64,000 nucleotides of DNA from Frateuria_A sp049727805 (GTDB lineage: Bacteria > Pseudomonadota > Gammaproteobacteria > Xanthomonadales > Rhodanobacteraceae): the NCBI RefSeq assembly GCF_049727805.1, contig NZ_JBCNYA010000008.1, positions 62,001 through 126,000 on the forward strand. The letters are read 5' to 3'. The notes beneath the pieces were generated by a model, which worked only from the letters and a program-made list of their open reading frames with translations, made no database searches and was not told the origin of the DNA. Position numbers and translations under genes: made by a program. Shown in pieces: positions 29,281-38,594 of this stretch; positions within the stretch are counted from its first letter, which is position 1; each line of letters starts with the position of its first letter.

Positions 29281-29606
29281 GGCGCCCCCATCCGCCTGTC
29301 GGCACCTTCCCCCGCGGTCGCGGGGGAAGGCTCGGGGACGTGGCGCTGCGCCCTTGATCCTTCCCCGGCGGTCGCGGGGGAAGGCTCGGGGACGTGGCGC
29401 TGCGCCTTTGATCCTTCCCCGGCGGTCGCGAGGGGAAGCTCGGGGACGTGGCGCTGCACTTTTGATCCTTCCCCCGTTGACGGGGGAAGGTGCCCGAAGG
29501 GCAGATGGGGAATGAAGCCGTGCGAAAGGCCCACCCGGGTATCGCGCCCAAAAGCGCCCTCATCCGACTGTCGGCACCTCCCAGCGTTCGCGGGGAAAGG
29601 CTCGGG
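29281..29606. repeat. Family A repeat array: 54-bp tandem units plus an inverted pair
   Basis: Hairpins starting CCTTCCCC occur at 29305, 29359, 29413 and 29467, exactly 54 bases apart. The first three units share the spacer CTCGGGGACGTGGCGCTGCG. The first is preceded by the inverse of the family tail (CCCCCATCCGCCTGTCGGCA). The fourth begins a composite of two inverted hairpins (29467 to about 29606) with an internal spacer matching, in reverse, the one at 58333-58467. The surrounding 464-base gap between hprK and hpf contains this array, the hpf terminator and no gene. Confidence 0.9.
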
Positions 29607-29649
29607 GACTGGCATGGCACTTTGGCCCGCGAAAGCTTGTGCTCCGGAC

Positions 29650-29676
29650 AAAAAAGACCCGCCACGAGGGCGGGTC
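29650..29676 (-). terminator. Intrinsic terminator after hpf
   Basis: On the minus strand GACCCGCC pairs with GGCGGGTC around a five-base loop and is followed by six T. It ends the rpoN-hpf transcript 24 bases after the hpf stop codon, separating it from hprK. Confidence 0.9.
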
Positions 29677-29699
29677 CCTTTCGTCCGGATGCAGGCCGT

Positions 29700-30023
29700 T
29701 CAGCCGAACTGCCGCGCGTCGCGCGCCTCCTGCGGGTGCTTGTCGGTCACCTTGTCGCGGTGGCGGCGCAGCTGCGCGGCCAGCTTGTCGAACACCATGT
29801 CGATGGAGGCGTACATGTCGGCCCCGCACGCCGCGGCGTGCAGGGCGGCGCCATTGGTGGTCAGGGTCGCATCGGCACAGTGCTGCAGCTTGTCCAGCGA
29901 CAGCACCATGCTCAGGCCGGTGCATTTCTCGTCGAGGCGGGTCAGGCGATCGAGCCGTGACGTGGCATGTGCACGCAGGGCGGGGGTGACTTCGATCTGC
30001 TGGCCGGTGAGTTGGAACTGCAT
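29700..30023 (-). CDS. hpf: Ribosome hibernation promoting factor (short form)
   Basis: A 107-residue sigma-54 modulation/HPF protein starting MQFQLTGQQIEVTPALR. Short HPF helps join 70S ribosomes into inactive 100S dimers in stationary phase. The length fits a single N-terminal domain with no long C-terminal dimerisation domain. A GGAGG ribosome-binding site lies eight bases before the ATG. It follows rpoN, as in most gammaproteobacteria, but ptsN does not follow. Confidence 0.94.
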   Translation of the reverse strand: MQFQLTGQQIEVTPALRAHATSRLDRLTRLDEKCTGLSMVLSLDKLQHCADATLTTNGAALHAAACGADMYASIDMVFDKLAAQLRRHRDKVTDKHPQEARDARQFG

Positions 30024-30142
30024 GGTTCGCCTCCTCTGGTACAGGCCGCCGTGGGGCGGCGGGGTCAGCATGCCGGTGGTCTTGCGGCACGCCGGTCTCT
30101 CATTCCTATGGGAGCGTTCTGGCCGGTTCCAAGTCCTCCTGT

Positions 30143-31585
30143 TCAGCCGGCGCGCTGGCGCTCGCTGGAACTGGGGATGCGCAGGGCCTCGCGGTACTTG
30201 GCCACGGTGCGGCGGGCCACCTGGATGCCCTTGCGGTTGAGCTCCTCGGCCAGTGCCTGGTCGGACAGCGGCTTGCGTGTGTCCTCGGCGTCGATGAGCT
30301 TCTTGATCATGGCCTGGATGGCGGTGGCCGAGGCGCCGCCGCCGTCTTCGGTGGAAACGCCGCTGGAGAAGAAGTACTTCAACTCGTAGGTGCCGCGCGG
30401 CGTGTGGATGTATTTGCGCGTGGTCACGCGCGAGATGGTCGATTCGTGCATGCCGACCTCCTCGGCGACCTCGCGCAGCACCAGCGGGTGCATCGCCTCG
30501 GGGCCGTAGTCGAGGAAGGCGCTCTGCCGGCGCACGATGGCGTCGGCGACCTTCAGCAGCGTCTCGGCGCGCGATTCGAGGCTCTTGATCAGCCAGCGCG
30601 CCTCCTGCAACTGGCCGCGCATCCAGCTGGCGTCCTCGCCGCGCGCCTGCGCGATCAGGCTGCAGTAGTGCTGGTTGAGGCCCAGCCGCGGCTGGCAGTC
30701 GGGGTTGAGGCTGACCTTCCAGCGCGTGCCTTCCTTGTAGGCGTAGACGTCGGGCGCGACGTACTCCACCGGGGTGGCATCCAGTGCGGCGCCGGGGCGC
30801 GGGTCGAGGCTGCGAATCAACAGCGCGGCGGCGGCGACGTCCTCCTCGCTGGCGCGCAGCTTGCGCGCGAGCCTGGCGACGTCGTTGCGGGCGAGCAGTT
30901 CCAGTTCGCCGGCGACGATCTGCATCGCCAGCTCGCGATGCGGCGTGGAAGCGTCGAACTGTTCCAGCTGCACGCGCAGACAGTCGCGCAGGTCCAGGCT
31001 GGCGATGCCGGTCGGATCGAAGCGCTGCAACTGGCGGCGCACCGTCTCGACTTCCTCGACGCTGGCGTCCAGGTCGGCCGGCAGCGCGGCGAGCACGCCG
31101 TCGAGGCCCTCGGCGAGGTAGCCGTCAGCGTTGAGCGCGTCGATGATGATGGTGGCGATGAGCCGCTGGCGGGTGTTCAGCGGCGTCAGGTTGAGTTGCC
31201 ACAGCAGGTGTTCCTGCAGCGTCTCGGGCGCGGCGTTCTGCGGCTCGAAATCCTCTTCGCCGCGGCTGCCGGCGCCGCTGGCGCTGCCGCTGAGCGAGAA
31301 GTCGATCGGCGCTTCGGCCGGCGCATCGGGCTCGCTCCAGTCGGCGCCGTCGTCGACGTCATGGTCGACCGTGGCCGCCTCGGCCGGTGCGGCCGTGAAG
31401 CTTTCTTCCTCGGCCTCGCCCGGAGTGGCTTCCTCCTCGAACTCCAGCAGCGGGTTGCCCTCGGCGATCTGGCGCAGTTCGGCCTCGAGCTCCAGCTGCG
31501 AGAGCTGCAACAGCCGGATCGCCTGCTGCAACTGCGGCGTCAGGGTGAGCTGTTGGTTGAGGCGGAACTGCAGTCCGGGTTTCAT
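30143..31585 (-). CDS. rpoN: RNA polymerase sigma-54 factor
   Basis: A 480-residue sigma-54. Region I is the glutamine- and leucine-rich N-terminus (about 1-50, LTPQLQQAIRLLQLSQLEL) that contacts activators, followed by an acidic region II (about 50-115), the core-binding domain, a helix-turn-helix including STISRVTTRKYIHTPRG, and the RpoN box ARRTVAKYREALRIPSS near the C-terminus. It lies between lptB and hpf. Confidence 0.97.
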   Translation of the reverse strand: MKPGLQFRLNQQLTLTPQLQQAIRLLQLSQLELEAELRQIAEGNPLLEFEEEATPGEAEEESFTAAPAEAATVDHDVDDGADWSEPDAPAEAPIDFSLSGSASGAGSRGEEDFEPQNAAPETLQEHLLWQLNLTPLNTRQRLIATIIIDALNADGYLAEGLDGVLAALPADLDASVEEVETVRRQLQRFDPTGIASLDLRDCLRVQLEQFDASTPHRELAMQIVAGELELLARNDVARLARKLRASEEDVAAAALLIRSLDPRPGAALDATPVEYVAPDVYAYKEGTRWKVSLNPDCQPRLGLNQHYCSLIAQARGEDASWMRGQLQEARWLIKSLESRAETLLKVADAIVRRQSAFLDYGPEAMHPLVLREVAEEVGMHESTISRVTTRKYIHTPRGTYELKYFFSSGVSTEDGGGASATAIQAMIKKLIDAEDTRKPLSDQALAEELNRKGIQVARRTVAKYREALRIPSSSERQRAG

Positions 31586-31673
31586 GCCAGCCGTTGGGGA
31601 GGAACGTGCGGGTCATCCTACCCCGCTGGCTGTGACGCGACCATAGTCGTGGCCGGCATTCGCCGGCGCCGCG

Positions 31674-32393
<720 letters not shown>

Positions 32394-32396
32394 CGG

Positions 32397-33053
32397 TCAG
32401 GGATGCCCGGCGCTGGTGGCGGGGGCGGGCGCCGACGCGCTGGTGGCCGGCGCCGGACTGCTGCTGGCCGGTGCCGTTGCGTTGCCGGCGGGCGCTGCGG
32501 CGCTGCCGGCCGGCGCAGCCGTCGCAGCCGGCTTGGGCTTGGGCTTGAAGGTCATGTGCACGCGGCCGTCGCCGCCGCTGTCGCCGGTCATTTCGCTGGT
32601 CTGCGTGTTGTAGGTGAGCCGGTCGCCGTGCGCTTCGCCGCGGCCTTGCTGGGTGATCGAGGCATGACCCTGCAGCACCGCAAAGTCCTTGGTGACCTGG
32701 TAGTCGATGGTGGCCGCCTCGCCCTGCATCAGGTTGCCGTTGTCGTCCAACTGCTGCAGGTGCGCCGGGCTGCCGGTCAGCACCACGCGGCTGATCTCGC
32801 TATTGGCGTCGAAGTACACCTTGCCGTGGTCGGCGGTCGCCTTGAGCGACCCCTGGGTGATGACCACGTTGCCGGTCAGCGTGCTCACGCTGTTGGGTTT
32901 CTGGAAACCATCGAAATGCGACGCGTCCACGTTCATCGGCTGGTCGCGGTCGGTCTTCTTGGCCTGCGCCGGCGCCAGCACGAGCAGGCCCAGCAGGGCC
33001 AGCGCGCAGCTAGCGCGCACGCTGGCGAGGCGGGAACGTGGCATGGACGTCAT
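32397..33053 (-). CDS. lptA: LPS transport periplasmic bridge protein LptA with Ala/Pro-rich tail
   Basis: LptA polymerises across the periplasm to carry LPS from LptC to LptD. The 218-residue precursor has a signal peptide ending APAQAKK and an OstA-like jellyroll (about 35-165, with DGFQKPNSVSTLTGNVVITQG). The last 50 residues are low complexity, starting KPKPKPAATAAP and rich in Ala, Pro and Ser, which is unusual for the family core. ATGs at 33053 and 33044 are both possible starts and both overlap the lptC end, by about 40 bases. Confidence 0.92.
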   Translation of the reverse strand: MTSMPRSRLASVRASCALALLGLLVLAPAQAKKTDRDQPMNVDASHFDGFQKPNSVSTLTGNVVITQGSLKATADHGKVYFDANSEISRVVLTGSPAHLQQLDDNGNLMQGEAATIDYQVTKDFAVLQGHASITQQGRGEAHGDRLTYNTQTSEMTGDSGGDGRVHMTFKPKPKPAATAAPAGSAAAPAGNATAPASSSPAPATSASAPAPATSAGHP

Positions 33054-33606
33054 CGAGCAGCTCCAGGTGTTTGTCGTTGAGGTCGGCACGCATGCCGACG
33101 CCGTGAATTCTAGTGCCGCCCTGCACCAACTGCGCCGGGGCGGCGGTCTCCAGGCGGTTCTGCTTGGGCCAGGCCGTGACCTCGGAGGTGTCGAGTGTCG
33201 TCCGCGGCGTGTCATCGAACGCTGCTCGTTCCATGTGCACCGGCCCCTGCAGCTTGAGCAGCGTGCCGTCGCGGTTGACCCAGCCGTACAGCGAGCGGCC
33301 GAGCCAATCGGGCACCGCCGCCTGGTTGGAGGGCAGGCGGAAATCGGGCGCGTTGATGTACAGCGACTCGTCGCCCTCGCGCCGCTCCAGCCGCGGTGCA
33401 TCGATCAGGAAGCTGGGCAGGCCATCGGTGCCGTACTGGACGAGCTTGAAGTCGGTGAGCGTGTAGCCCGAACGAGGCGGTCCGACGAACGGGTTGGCCT
33501 TCGGCGCCGGCCCGATCCACCACAGCAGCAACTGGGTGGCGCCAGCCAGCAGCGCGACCACGACGATGGCCGCCGCCAGACGGCGGTCGCGCAGCCATTC
33601 CCTCAC
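33010..33606 (-). CDS. lptC: LPS export inner-membrane anchored protein LptC
   Basis: A 198-residue bitopic protein with one N-terminal membrane helix (about 9-29) and a periplasmic LptC/OstA-like domain (YTLTDFKLVQYGTDGLPSF, then DRDG/TLLKLQGPV). It receives LPS from LptB2FG and hands it to LptA. The start is a GTG whose first bases overlap the kdsC stop (GTGA), with GGAG ten bases upstream. An ATG-initiated reading is not available before the helix. Confidence 0.9.
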   Translation of the reverse strand: MREWLRDRRLAAAIVVVALLAGATQLLLWWIGPAPKANPFVGPPRSGYTLTDFKLVQYGTDGLPSFLIDAPRLERREGDESLYINAPDFRLPSNQAAVPDWLGRSLYGWVNRDGTLLKLQGPVHMERAAFDDTPRTTLDTSEVTAWPKQNRLETAAPAQLVQGGTRIHGVGMRADLNDKHLELLDDVHATFPPRQRAR

Positions 33607-34154
33607 CGCCAGCGCTCCTTCTCGTTGCCGGCCTTGCCCTGCGCATGCAGGATCAGGTCGCACACCTCGCGTGCGCCGCCCTGGCCGCCGGCGCGGGCGG
33701 TGGTCCAGTGCGCCTGCTCGACCACCCACGGATGGGCGTTGGCGACCGCCACCGCCAGGCCGACCACGCGCATGGCCGGCAGGTCGGGCAGGTCGTCGCC
33801 GACGAAGGCGACCTGCTCGGGGGCGAGCTTCAATGCGTCGAGCAGCTCCATCAGGCAGGCGCGCTTGTCGCCCTGGCCCTGGTAGACGTGCGTGATGCCC
33901 AGTTCCTCCGCGCGCAGCGCGACCGGGTGGCTGATCCGCGCGCTGATGATGGCCACCTGCACGCCGTGTACCTGCAGGCGCTTCAGGCCCAGGCCGTCCT
34001 GCACGAAGAACACCTTGGTCTCGCGACCGTCCTCGCCGTAGTAGAGGCGCCCGTCGGTGAGCGTGCCGTCCACGTCGAACACCACCAGGCGAATGCCGGT
34101 GGCGCGGGCGATCAGGTCGGCGGGCAAGTTGGCGAGGTAGGAAGAAGTGGGCAC
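33603..34154 (-). CDS. kdsC: 3-deoxy-D-manno-octulosonate 8-phosphate phosphatase
   Basis: KdsC removes phosphate from KDO-8-phosphate in the lipid A inner-core pathway. The 183-residue HAD protein has the nucleophile motif VVFDVDGTLTDGRL, the SAR motif (IISARIS) and the late acidic motif FVGDDLPDLPAM. A GTG at 34154 is taken as start because there is no ATG near the N-terminal HAD motif. It overlaps lptC by four bases and follows kdsD, the preceding pathway step but one. Confidence 0.93.
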   Translation of the reverse strand: MPTSSYLANLPADLIARATGIRLVVFDVDGTLTDGRLYYGEDGRETKVFFVQDGLGLKRLQVHGVQVAIISARISHPVALRAEELGITHVYQGQGDKRACLMELLDALKLAPEQVAFVGDDLPDLPAMRVVGLAVAVANAHPWVVEQAHWTTARAGGQGGAREVCDLILHAQGKAGNEKERWR

Positions 34155-34222
34155 GGTTCGGAACTGTCGTGGAAGAACGTCAAAAGCGACCTTGCCTGAT
34201 TTGTCCGATTTGTCGAGACAAA

Positions 34223-35230
34223 TCAGACGACCCTTGCGCGCAGCAGATCGTGGATGTTCAGGGCGCCGACCACGCGCTGCTGCTCGTCGACCACCAGCAA
34301 GGCATGGATCTGGTGCTTTTCCATCAGCTGCGCCGCTTCGATGGCCAGCTTGTCCGAGGTGATCGTCTTGGGGCCGCGCGTCATCAGCGCCTCGACGTTG
34401 GCGCCGCGCAGGTTGACCTCCTCGTCGTCCAGCGCGCGGCGCAGGTCGCCGTCGGTGAACACGCCGAGCAGGCGCCGCTCCGCATCGACCACGGCGGTCA
34501 TGCCCAGATGCTTGCGGGTCATCTCCATCAGCGCCTCGGTGAGGCTGGCGTCGGGCGCCACCATCGGCACGCCCTCGCCGGTGTGCATGATGTCGCTGAT
34601 GTGCAGCAGCAACCGGCGACCGAGACTGCCGGCCGGGTGCGAACGGGCGAAATCCTCGGCGGTGAAGCCGCGCGCCTCGAGCAGCGCGATGGCCAGCGCG
34701 TCGCCCATCACCAGCGCCGCGGTGGTGCTGGCGGTGGGCGCCAGGCCCAGCGGACAGGCTTCGCTGGAGATGCTCGCGTCCAGGTGCACGTCGGCCTGGT
34801 GCGCCAGCGAGGACTTCGGGTTGCCGGTGATGGCGATCAGCGGAATGCCCTGGCGCTTGATCACCGGCAGGATGAACAGCAGTTCGTCGGTCTCGCCGGA
34901 ATTGGACAGCGCGAGCACCACGTCGTCGGGCTGGATCATCCCCAGGTCGCCGTGGCTGGCCTCGCCCGGATGCACGAAGAACGATGGCGTGCCGGTGGAG
35001 GCCAGGGTGGCGGCGATCTTGCGCCCGACGTGGCCGGACTTGCCCATGCCGGTGACCACCAGGCGCCCGCGGCAGGCCAGGATCAGCCGGCAGGCCTGCA
35101 CGAAGTCGGCGTCCACGCGCGGCTCCAGCGCGCGGATCGCGGCCGCCTCGGTGGCGATCACCGTGCGTGCGCTGCGGGCGATGGCGTCCGGATCGAGGTT
35201 GGCGGCGGGCGGGGCGATGCGTGCGTTCAT
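34223..35230 (-). CDS. kdsD: D-arabinose 5-phosphate isomerase
   Basis: KdsD converts ribulose-5-phosphate to arabinose-5-phosphate for KDO synthesis. The 335 residues comprise an N-terminal SIS domain (about 35-185, with VTGMGKSGHVGRKIAAT and LSNSGETDELL) and two CBS domains (about 205-335, with GVFTDGDLRRAL and LLVVDEQQRVVGALNIHDLL). The start is the ATG at MNARIAPP; an upstream ATG 33 bases earlier is not supported by the conserved N-terminus. It is divergent from ibaG-murA and leads the kdsC-lptCAB-rpoN operon. Confidence 0.95.
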   Translation of the reverse strand: MNARIAPPAANLDPDAIARSARTVIATEAAAIRALEPRVDADFVQACRLILACRGRLVVTGMGKSGHVGRKIAATLASTGTPSFFVHPGEASHGDLGMIQPDDVVLALSNSGETDELLFILPVIKRQGIPLIAITGNPKSSLAHQADVHLDASISSEACPLGLAPTASTTAALVMGDALAIALLEARGFTAEDFARSHPAGSLGRRLLLHISDIMHTGEGVPMVAPDASLTEALMEMTRKHLGMTAVVDAERRLLGVFTDGDLRRALDDEEVNLRGANVEALMTRGPKTITSDKLAIEAAQLMEKHQIHALLVVDEQQRVVGALNIHDLLRARVV

Positions 35231-35372
35231 GGGGTCTCGTGGGCAGCGGGAAGCCGTTGGCATTTCTGCGCCATGGGATTTCCATTACCATGGCATATCC
35301 GCATTTTAACGTCATATGGCCGCGCACCGGATTCATCAAGCGTTGGGAATCCCGCACCGCCGCGCGCCACCG

Positions 35373-35624
35373 ATGGACCCTCCGATGGACCCTGCCCGCA
35401 TCCAGGCACTGATCGAAACCGGCCTGCCCGGCGCGACCGCGCAGGTCAGCGGCGACGACGGCGTGCACTTCGAAGCCACCGTGGTGGCCAGCCAGTTCGC
35501 CGGCAAGCTGCCGCTGGCGCGCCACCGCATGGTGTACGGCACGCTGGGCGAGCTGATGGGCGGGGCGATCCATGCGCTGGCGCTGAAGACGCTGACTCCC
35601 GAGGAAGCCGCGGCGCGCCGTTGA
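35373..35624 (+). CDS. ibaG: BolA-family iron-sulfur trafficking protein IbaG
   Basis: An 83-residue BolA-like protein (79 if the second ATG at 35385 is used). It has the family core DGVHFEATVVASQFAGK, the (L/R)HRMVYGTLGELM segment and a conserved histidine. IbaG partners monothiol glutaredoxin in Fe-S handling and acid tolerance. It is 37 bases before murA, a pairing conserved in gammaproteobacteria. Confidence 0.9.
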   Translation: MDPPMDPARIQALIETGLPGATAQVSGDDGVHFEATVVASQFAGKLPLARHRMVYGTLGELMGGAIHALALKTLTPEEAAARR

Positions 35625-35661
35625 GACTGCGCCGGCTTCCTGCATTCCACGAAGGACATTC

Positions 35662-36921
35662 ATGGCCAAGATCCTGATCAGCGGCGGCGAGCCGCTCCAC
35701 GGCGAAGTCGCCATTTCCGGCGCCAAGAACGCCGTGCTGCCGATCCTGGCCGCCTGCCTGCTGGCCGACGGCCCGGTGACGATCTCCAACGTGCCGCACC
35801 TGCACGACGTGACCACCTTCATCGAACTGCTCGGCCGCATGGGCGTCAACCTGGTGCTGGACGACCGCATGAAGATGCACGTCGACCCGCGCACCATCGA
35901 AAGCCACGTGGCGCCGTACGACCTGGTGCGCACGATGCGCGCCTCGATCCTGGTGCTCGGGCCGCTGGTGGCGCGCTTCGGCGAAGCGGAGGTGTCGCTG
36001 CCCGGCGGCTGCGCGATCGGCTCGCGCCCGGTCGACCAGCACATCCGCGGCCTGCAGGCGCTGGGCGCCGAGGTGACCGTGGAGAACGGCTACATCCGCG
36101 CGAAGGCCAAGCGCCTGAAAGGCGCGCGCATCGCCATGGACATGGTCACCGTCACCGGCACCGAGAACATCCTGATGGCTGCCACGCTGGCCGAAGGCAC
36201 TACGGTGATCGAGAACGCGGCGCAGGAGCCGGAGGTGGTCGACCTGGCCCATTGCCTGGTGGCGATGGGCGCGCGGATCGAGGGCATCGGCACGGCCACG
36301 CTGGTGATCCACGGCGTCGATCGCCTCGACGGCGCCGAATACGAGGTGTTGCCCGACCGCATCGAGACCGGCACCTTCCTGGTCGGTGCGGCGATGACCG
36401 GCGGCAAGGTGCGCGCCCGCGGCGCCCGCGCCGACACCCTGGACGCCGTGCTGGCCAAGCTGGACGAGGCCGGCGCGCACATCTGCACCGGGCCGGACTG
36501 GATCGAGCTGGACATGGGCGGGCGCCGGCCGAAGGCGGTCAACATCGTCACCGCGCCGTACCCGGCCTTTCCAACCGACATGCAGGCGCAGTTCACCGCG
36601 CTCAACTGCGTGGCCGAGGGCGTGGGCGTGATCACCGAGACGGTGTTCGAGAACCGCTTCATGCACGCGCAGGAGCTCAAGCGCCTGGGCGCGGACATCC
36701 GCCTGGAAGGCAACACCGCGATCATCCAGGGTGTGGACTACATGAGTGGCGCCCCGATCATGGCCACCGACCTGCGCGCCTCGGCCTGCCTGGTGCTGGC
36801 CGGCCTGGTGGCGCATGGCGACACCGTGGTCGACCGCGTGTACCACATCGACCGCGGCTACGAGAACATCGAGGAGAAGCTCGGCGTGCTGGGGGCGAAG
36901 ATCCGCCGCCTGCCGAACTGA
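35662..36921 (+). CDS. murA: UDP-N-acetylglucosamine 1-carboxyvinyltransferase
   Basis: MurA performs the first committed step of peptidoglycan synthesis, adding enolpyruvate from PEP to UDP-GlcNAc. The 419 residues start MAKILISGGEPLHGEV and include SGAKNAVLPILAA, the catalytic cysteine C117 in LPGGCAIGSRPVDQH (the fosfomycin target, here Cys and not the resistant Asp) and EGVGVITETVFENRFMH. Length and motifs are standard. It is the second gene after ibaG; a palindromic repeat follows. Confidence 0.97.
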   Translation: MAKILISGGEPLHGEVAISGAKNAVLPILAACLLADGPVTISNVPHLHDVTTFIELLGRMGVNLVLDDRMKMHVDPRTIESHVAPYDLVRTMRASILVLGPLVARFGEAEVSLPGGCAIGSRPVDQHIRGLQALGAEVTVENGYIRAKAKRLKGARIAMDMVTVTGTENILMAATLAEGTTVIENAAQEPEVVDLAHCLVAMGARIEGIGTATLVIHGVDRLDGAEYEVLPDRIETGTFLVGAAMTGGKVRARGARADTLDAVLAKLDEAGAHICTGPDWIELDMGGRRPKAVNIVTAPYPAFPTDMQAQFTALNCVAEGVGVITETVFENRFMHAQELKRLGADIRLEGNTAIIQGVDYMSGAPIMATDLRASACLVLAGLVAHGDTVVDRVYHIDRGYENIEEKLGVLGAKIRRLPN

Positions 36922-36999
36922 GGCTTCTGTTTCCTCACTTCTGGGGAGAGGCCTCGCAGCGCTCTTGCGAACTTGCTACGGAGCGAGCCAGTCTTTGCT

Positions 37000-37140
37000 C
37001 CCTCTCCCCTCCGGGGAGAGGGCTGGGGTGAGGGGGCGCTCTTGCGACACGGCCTGCTACGAAGCGAGCCCTGTTTTTCGCCTTTGCCTTTCCCGCGAGC
37101 CCCGGCCCCTCACCCAACCCTCTCCCCGGAGGGGAGAGGG
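37000..37140. repeat. Family B inverted palindromic repeat pair
   Basis: Two copies of the hairpin CCCTCTCC-n-GGAGAGGG face each other (37000-37022 and 37118-37140), each with a tail ending in a GGGGTGAGGGG or GGGTGAGGGGC type sequence. The same composite occurs inverted at 53220-53363. A partial extra copy of the internal spacer (GCTCTTGCGA...GAGCGAGCC) lies at 36961-36989. The 232-base gap between murA and the DUF3108 gene holds nothing else recognisable. Confidence 0.85.
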
Positions 37141-37153
37141 CTCAACGGTGGAC

Positions 37154-37855
37154 TTACCGGAAACTCACCAGCTCCATCGTCAGGTCGCCGCCGTCCTTCT
37201 GCGACAGCTTCACCGGCAACGGATAACGCTCCGGCGCATACCAGGCGCTGAAGCCGCGGTCGGCGTCGGTGCGGTCGACCCGCACGGCATCGAAGCCGCC
37301 GGCCGGCACGGTGACCTTCTCCTTGCCGGTGACCTTGAAGCGTTGCGTTTCCACTTCCTGCTTCACCGCGACCGGTAGCGCGATCTGCTTCTGCCCGTCG
37401 CGCAGTGCCAGACCGATCGCCAGCGCGGTGGTATTGCGCTCGACCATGCCAGGCTGCGCCGGATAGGTCACCGCGCCCTTGCCCTCGTCGACGGTGACCT
37501 GGTGCTTGCCCCAGTCCACCATGACGTGGCGCTGCTTCGTCTTGATGGCCGCATCCAGCCGGTAGTCGTAACTGACCGCCTCGGGCACATCGCCCTTCCA
37601 GCGGAAGTGCGACACCTCGTCGAGATTGGCGCCCAGCATGGCGGCCAGGCCGGAGGTGCCGCGCACATGCTTGCTGTATTCCCACTGGCCGTTGCCCAGC
37701 GGCTTGAGGCTCACCGTCGCCTCGCCCATCGGCGAGCCGTCGCGCAGCACGCGGTAGGTGGCGGTGAAGGCCTTCGGCGGGGCGGCGAGGACCAGGCCGC
37801 TGACGGCGGAAAGCGCCAGCGCGAGGGTGAAGCGGAACAGGGGACGGATGGTCAT
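37154..37855 (-). CDS. DUF3108-family periplasmic protein
   Basis: A 233-residue exported protein with a signal peptide ending at GLVLAAPP. The DUF3108 fold is suggested by the order FTATYRVLRDGSPMGEATVSL, the EKVTVPAGGFDAVRVDR segment and AWYAPERYPLPVKL near the end. The family is common in Gram-negative envelopes and often next to purN/purM in this group; its role is not established. The gene is 38 bases after purN and likely co-transcribed. Confidence 0.82.
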   Translation of the reverse strand: MTIRPLFRFTLALALSAVSGLVLAAPPKAFTATYRVLRDGSPMGEATVSLKPLGNGQWEYSKHVRGTSGLAAMLGANLDEVSHFRWKGDVPEAVSYDYRLDAAIKTKQRHVMVDWGKHQVTVDEGKGAVTYPAQPGMVERNTTALAIGLALRDGQKQIALPVAVKQEVETQRFKVTGKEKVTVPAGGFDAVRVDRTDADRGFSAWYAPERYPLPVKLSQKDGGDLTMELVSFR

Positions 37856-37893
37856 GCGTTCGAGTGTGCCCGCGGCTGTCTGAACCTTGGGGT

Positions 37894-38559
37894 TCAGGCG
37901 TTAAGCAGACCATGCGGGCCCAGCCGCAGCGGCGCTGGCAGCGGCGCGCCGTCGAACCAGGGGCCGCCGTCGCGCCAGGCCAGGCGGCCTGCGGCGATCA
38001 GCGCCACGACCGCCGGCAGCAGCCGGTGTTCCAGCGGCAGCAGGCGTTGCGCGAGGCGGTGCTCGTCATCACCCGGCGCGACCGGCAGGATGGCTTGCGC
38101 CACCACCGGCCCGCCGTCGAGCTCGGCCGTCACGAAATGCACGCTGGCGCCATGCTCCAGGTCGCCCGCTTCCAGCGCGCGGCGATGCGTGTGCAGGCCG
38201 CGGTACTTGGGCAGCAGCGAGGGATGGATGTTGAGCATGCGCCCGGCCCAGGGCGCGATCGCCTCGCCGTCCAGGATGCGCATGAAGCCGGCCAGCACGA
38301 TCAGTTCGGCGCCGCTCGCGGCGAGCTTGCCGAACAGGTCGAGGTCGAACGCGCGGCGGTCCGGGTACGCCTTCGGGTCGAGCACCAGCGTGCGAACGCC
38401 CGCGTCCGCGGCCAGTTGCAGCGCGCCGGCGTTGGACTTGTCGCTGGCCACCAGCACGAACTCGGCCGCCAGCTCGCCGCGCTCGCGTGCAGCCAGCAGC
38501 GCGGCGAGGTTGCTGCCGCGCCCGGAGGCGAGGACGGCGATGCGGAGAGGGTGGGGCAT
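37894..38559 (-). CDS. purN: Phosphoribosylglycinamide formyltransferase
   Basis: PurN formylates GAR with 10-formyl-tetrahydrofolate in purine synthesis. The 221 residues start with the family N-terminus RIAVLASGRGSNLAAL, and the catalytic region has AGFMRIL, the NIHPSLLPKYRG motif with its Asn-x-His pair and an aspartate in TAELDGGPVVAQ. It is 35 bases downstream of purM, the usual pair. Confidence 0.96.
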   Translation of the reverse strand: MPHPLRIAVLASGRGSNLAALLAARERGELAAEFVLVASDKSNAGALQLAADAGVRTLVLDPKAYPDRRAFDLDLFGKLAASGAELIVLAGFMRILDGEAIAPWAGRMLNIHPSLLPKYRGLHTHRRALEAGDLEHGASVHFVTAELDGGPVVAQAILPVAPGDDEHRLAQRLLPLEHRLLPAVVALIAAGRLAWRDGGPWFDGAPLPAPLRLGPHGLLNA

Positions 38560-38594
38560 GTCTGTCTCGGCGCCGGGCGAACCGCGGCCTGTCC

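Noticed and set aside
29281..29606. CRISPR array
   Set aside because: The repeated units are 54-bp direct repeats with near-identical spacers and internal hairpins; there are no unique spacers and no cas genes.
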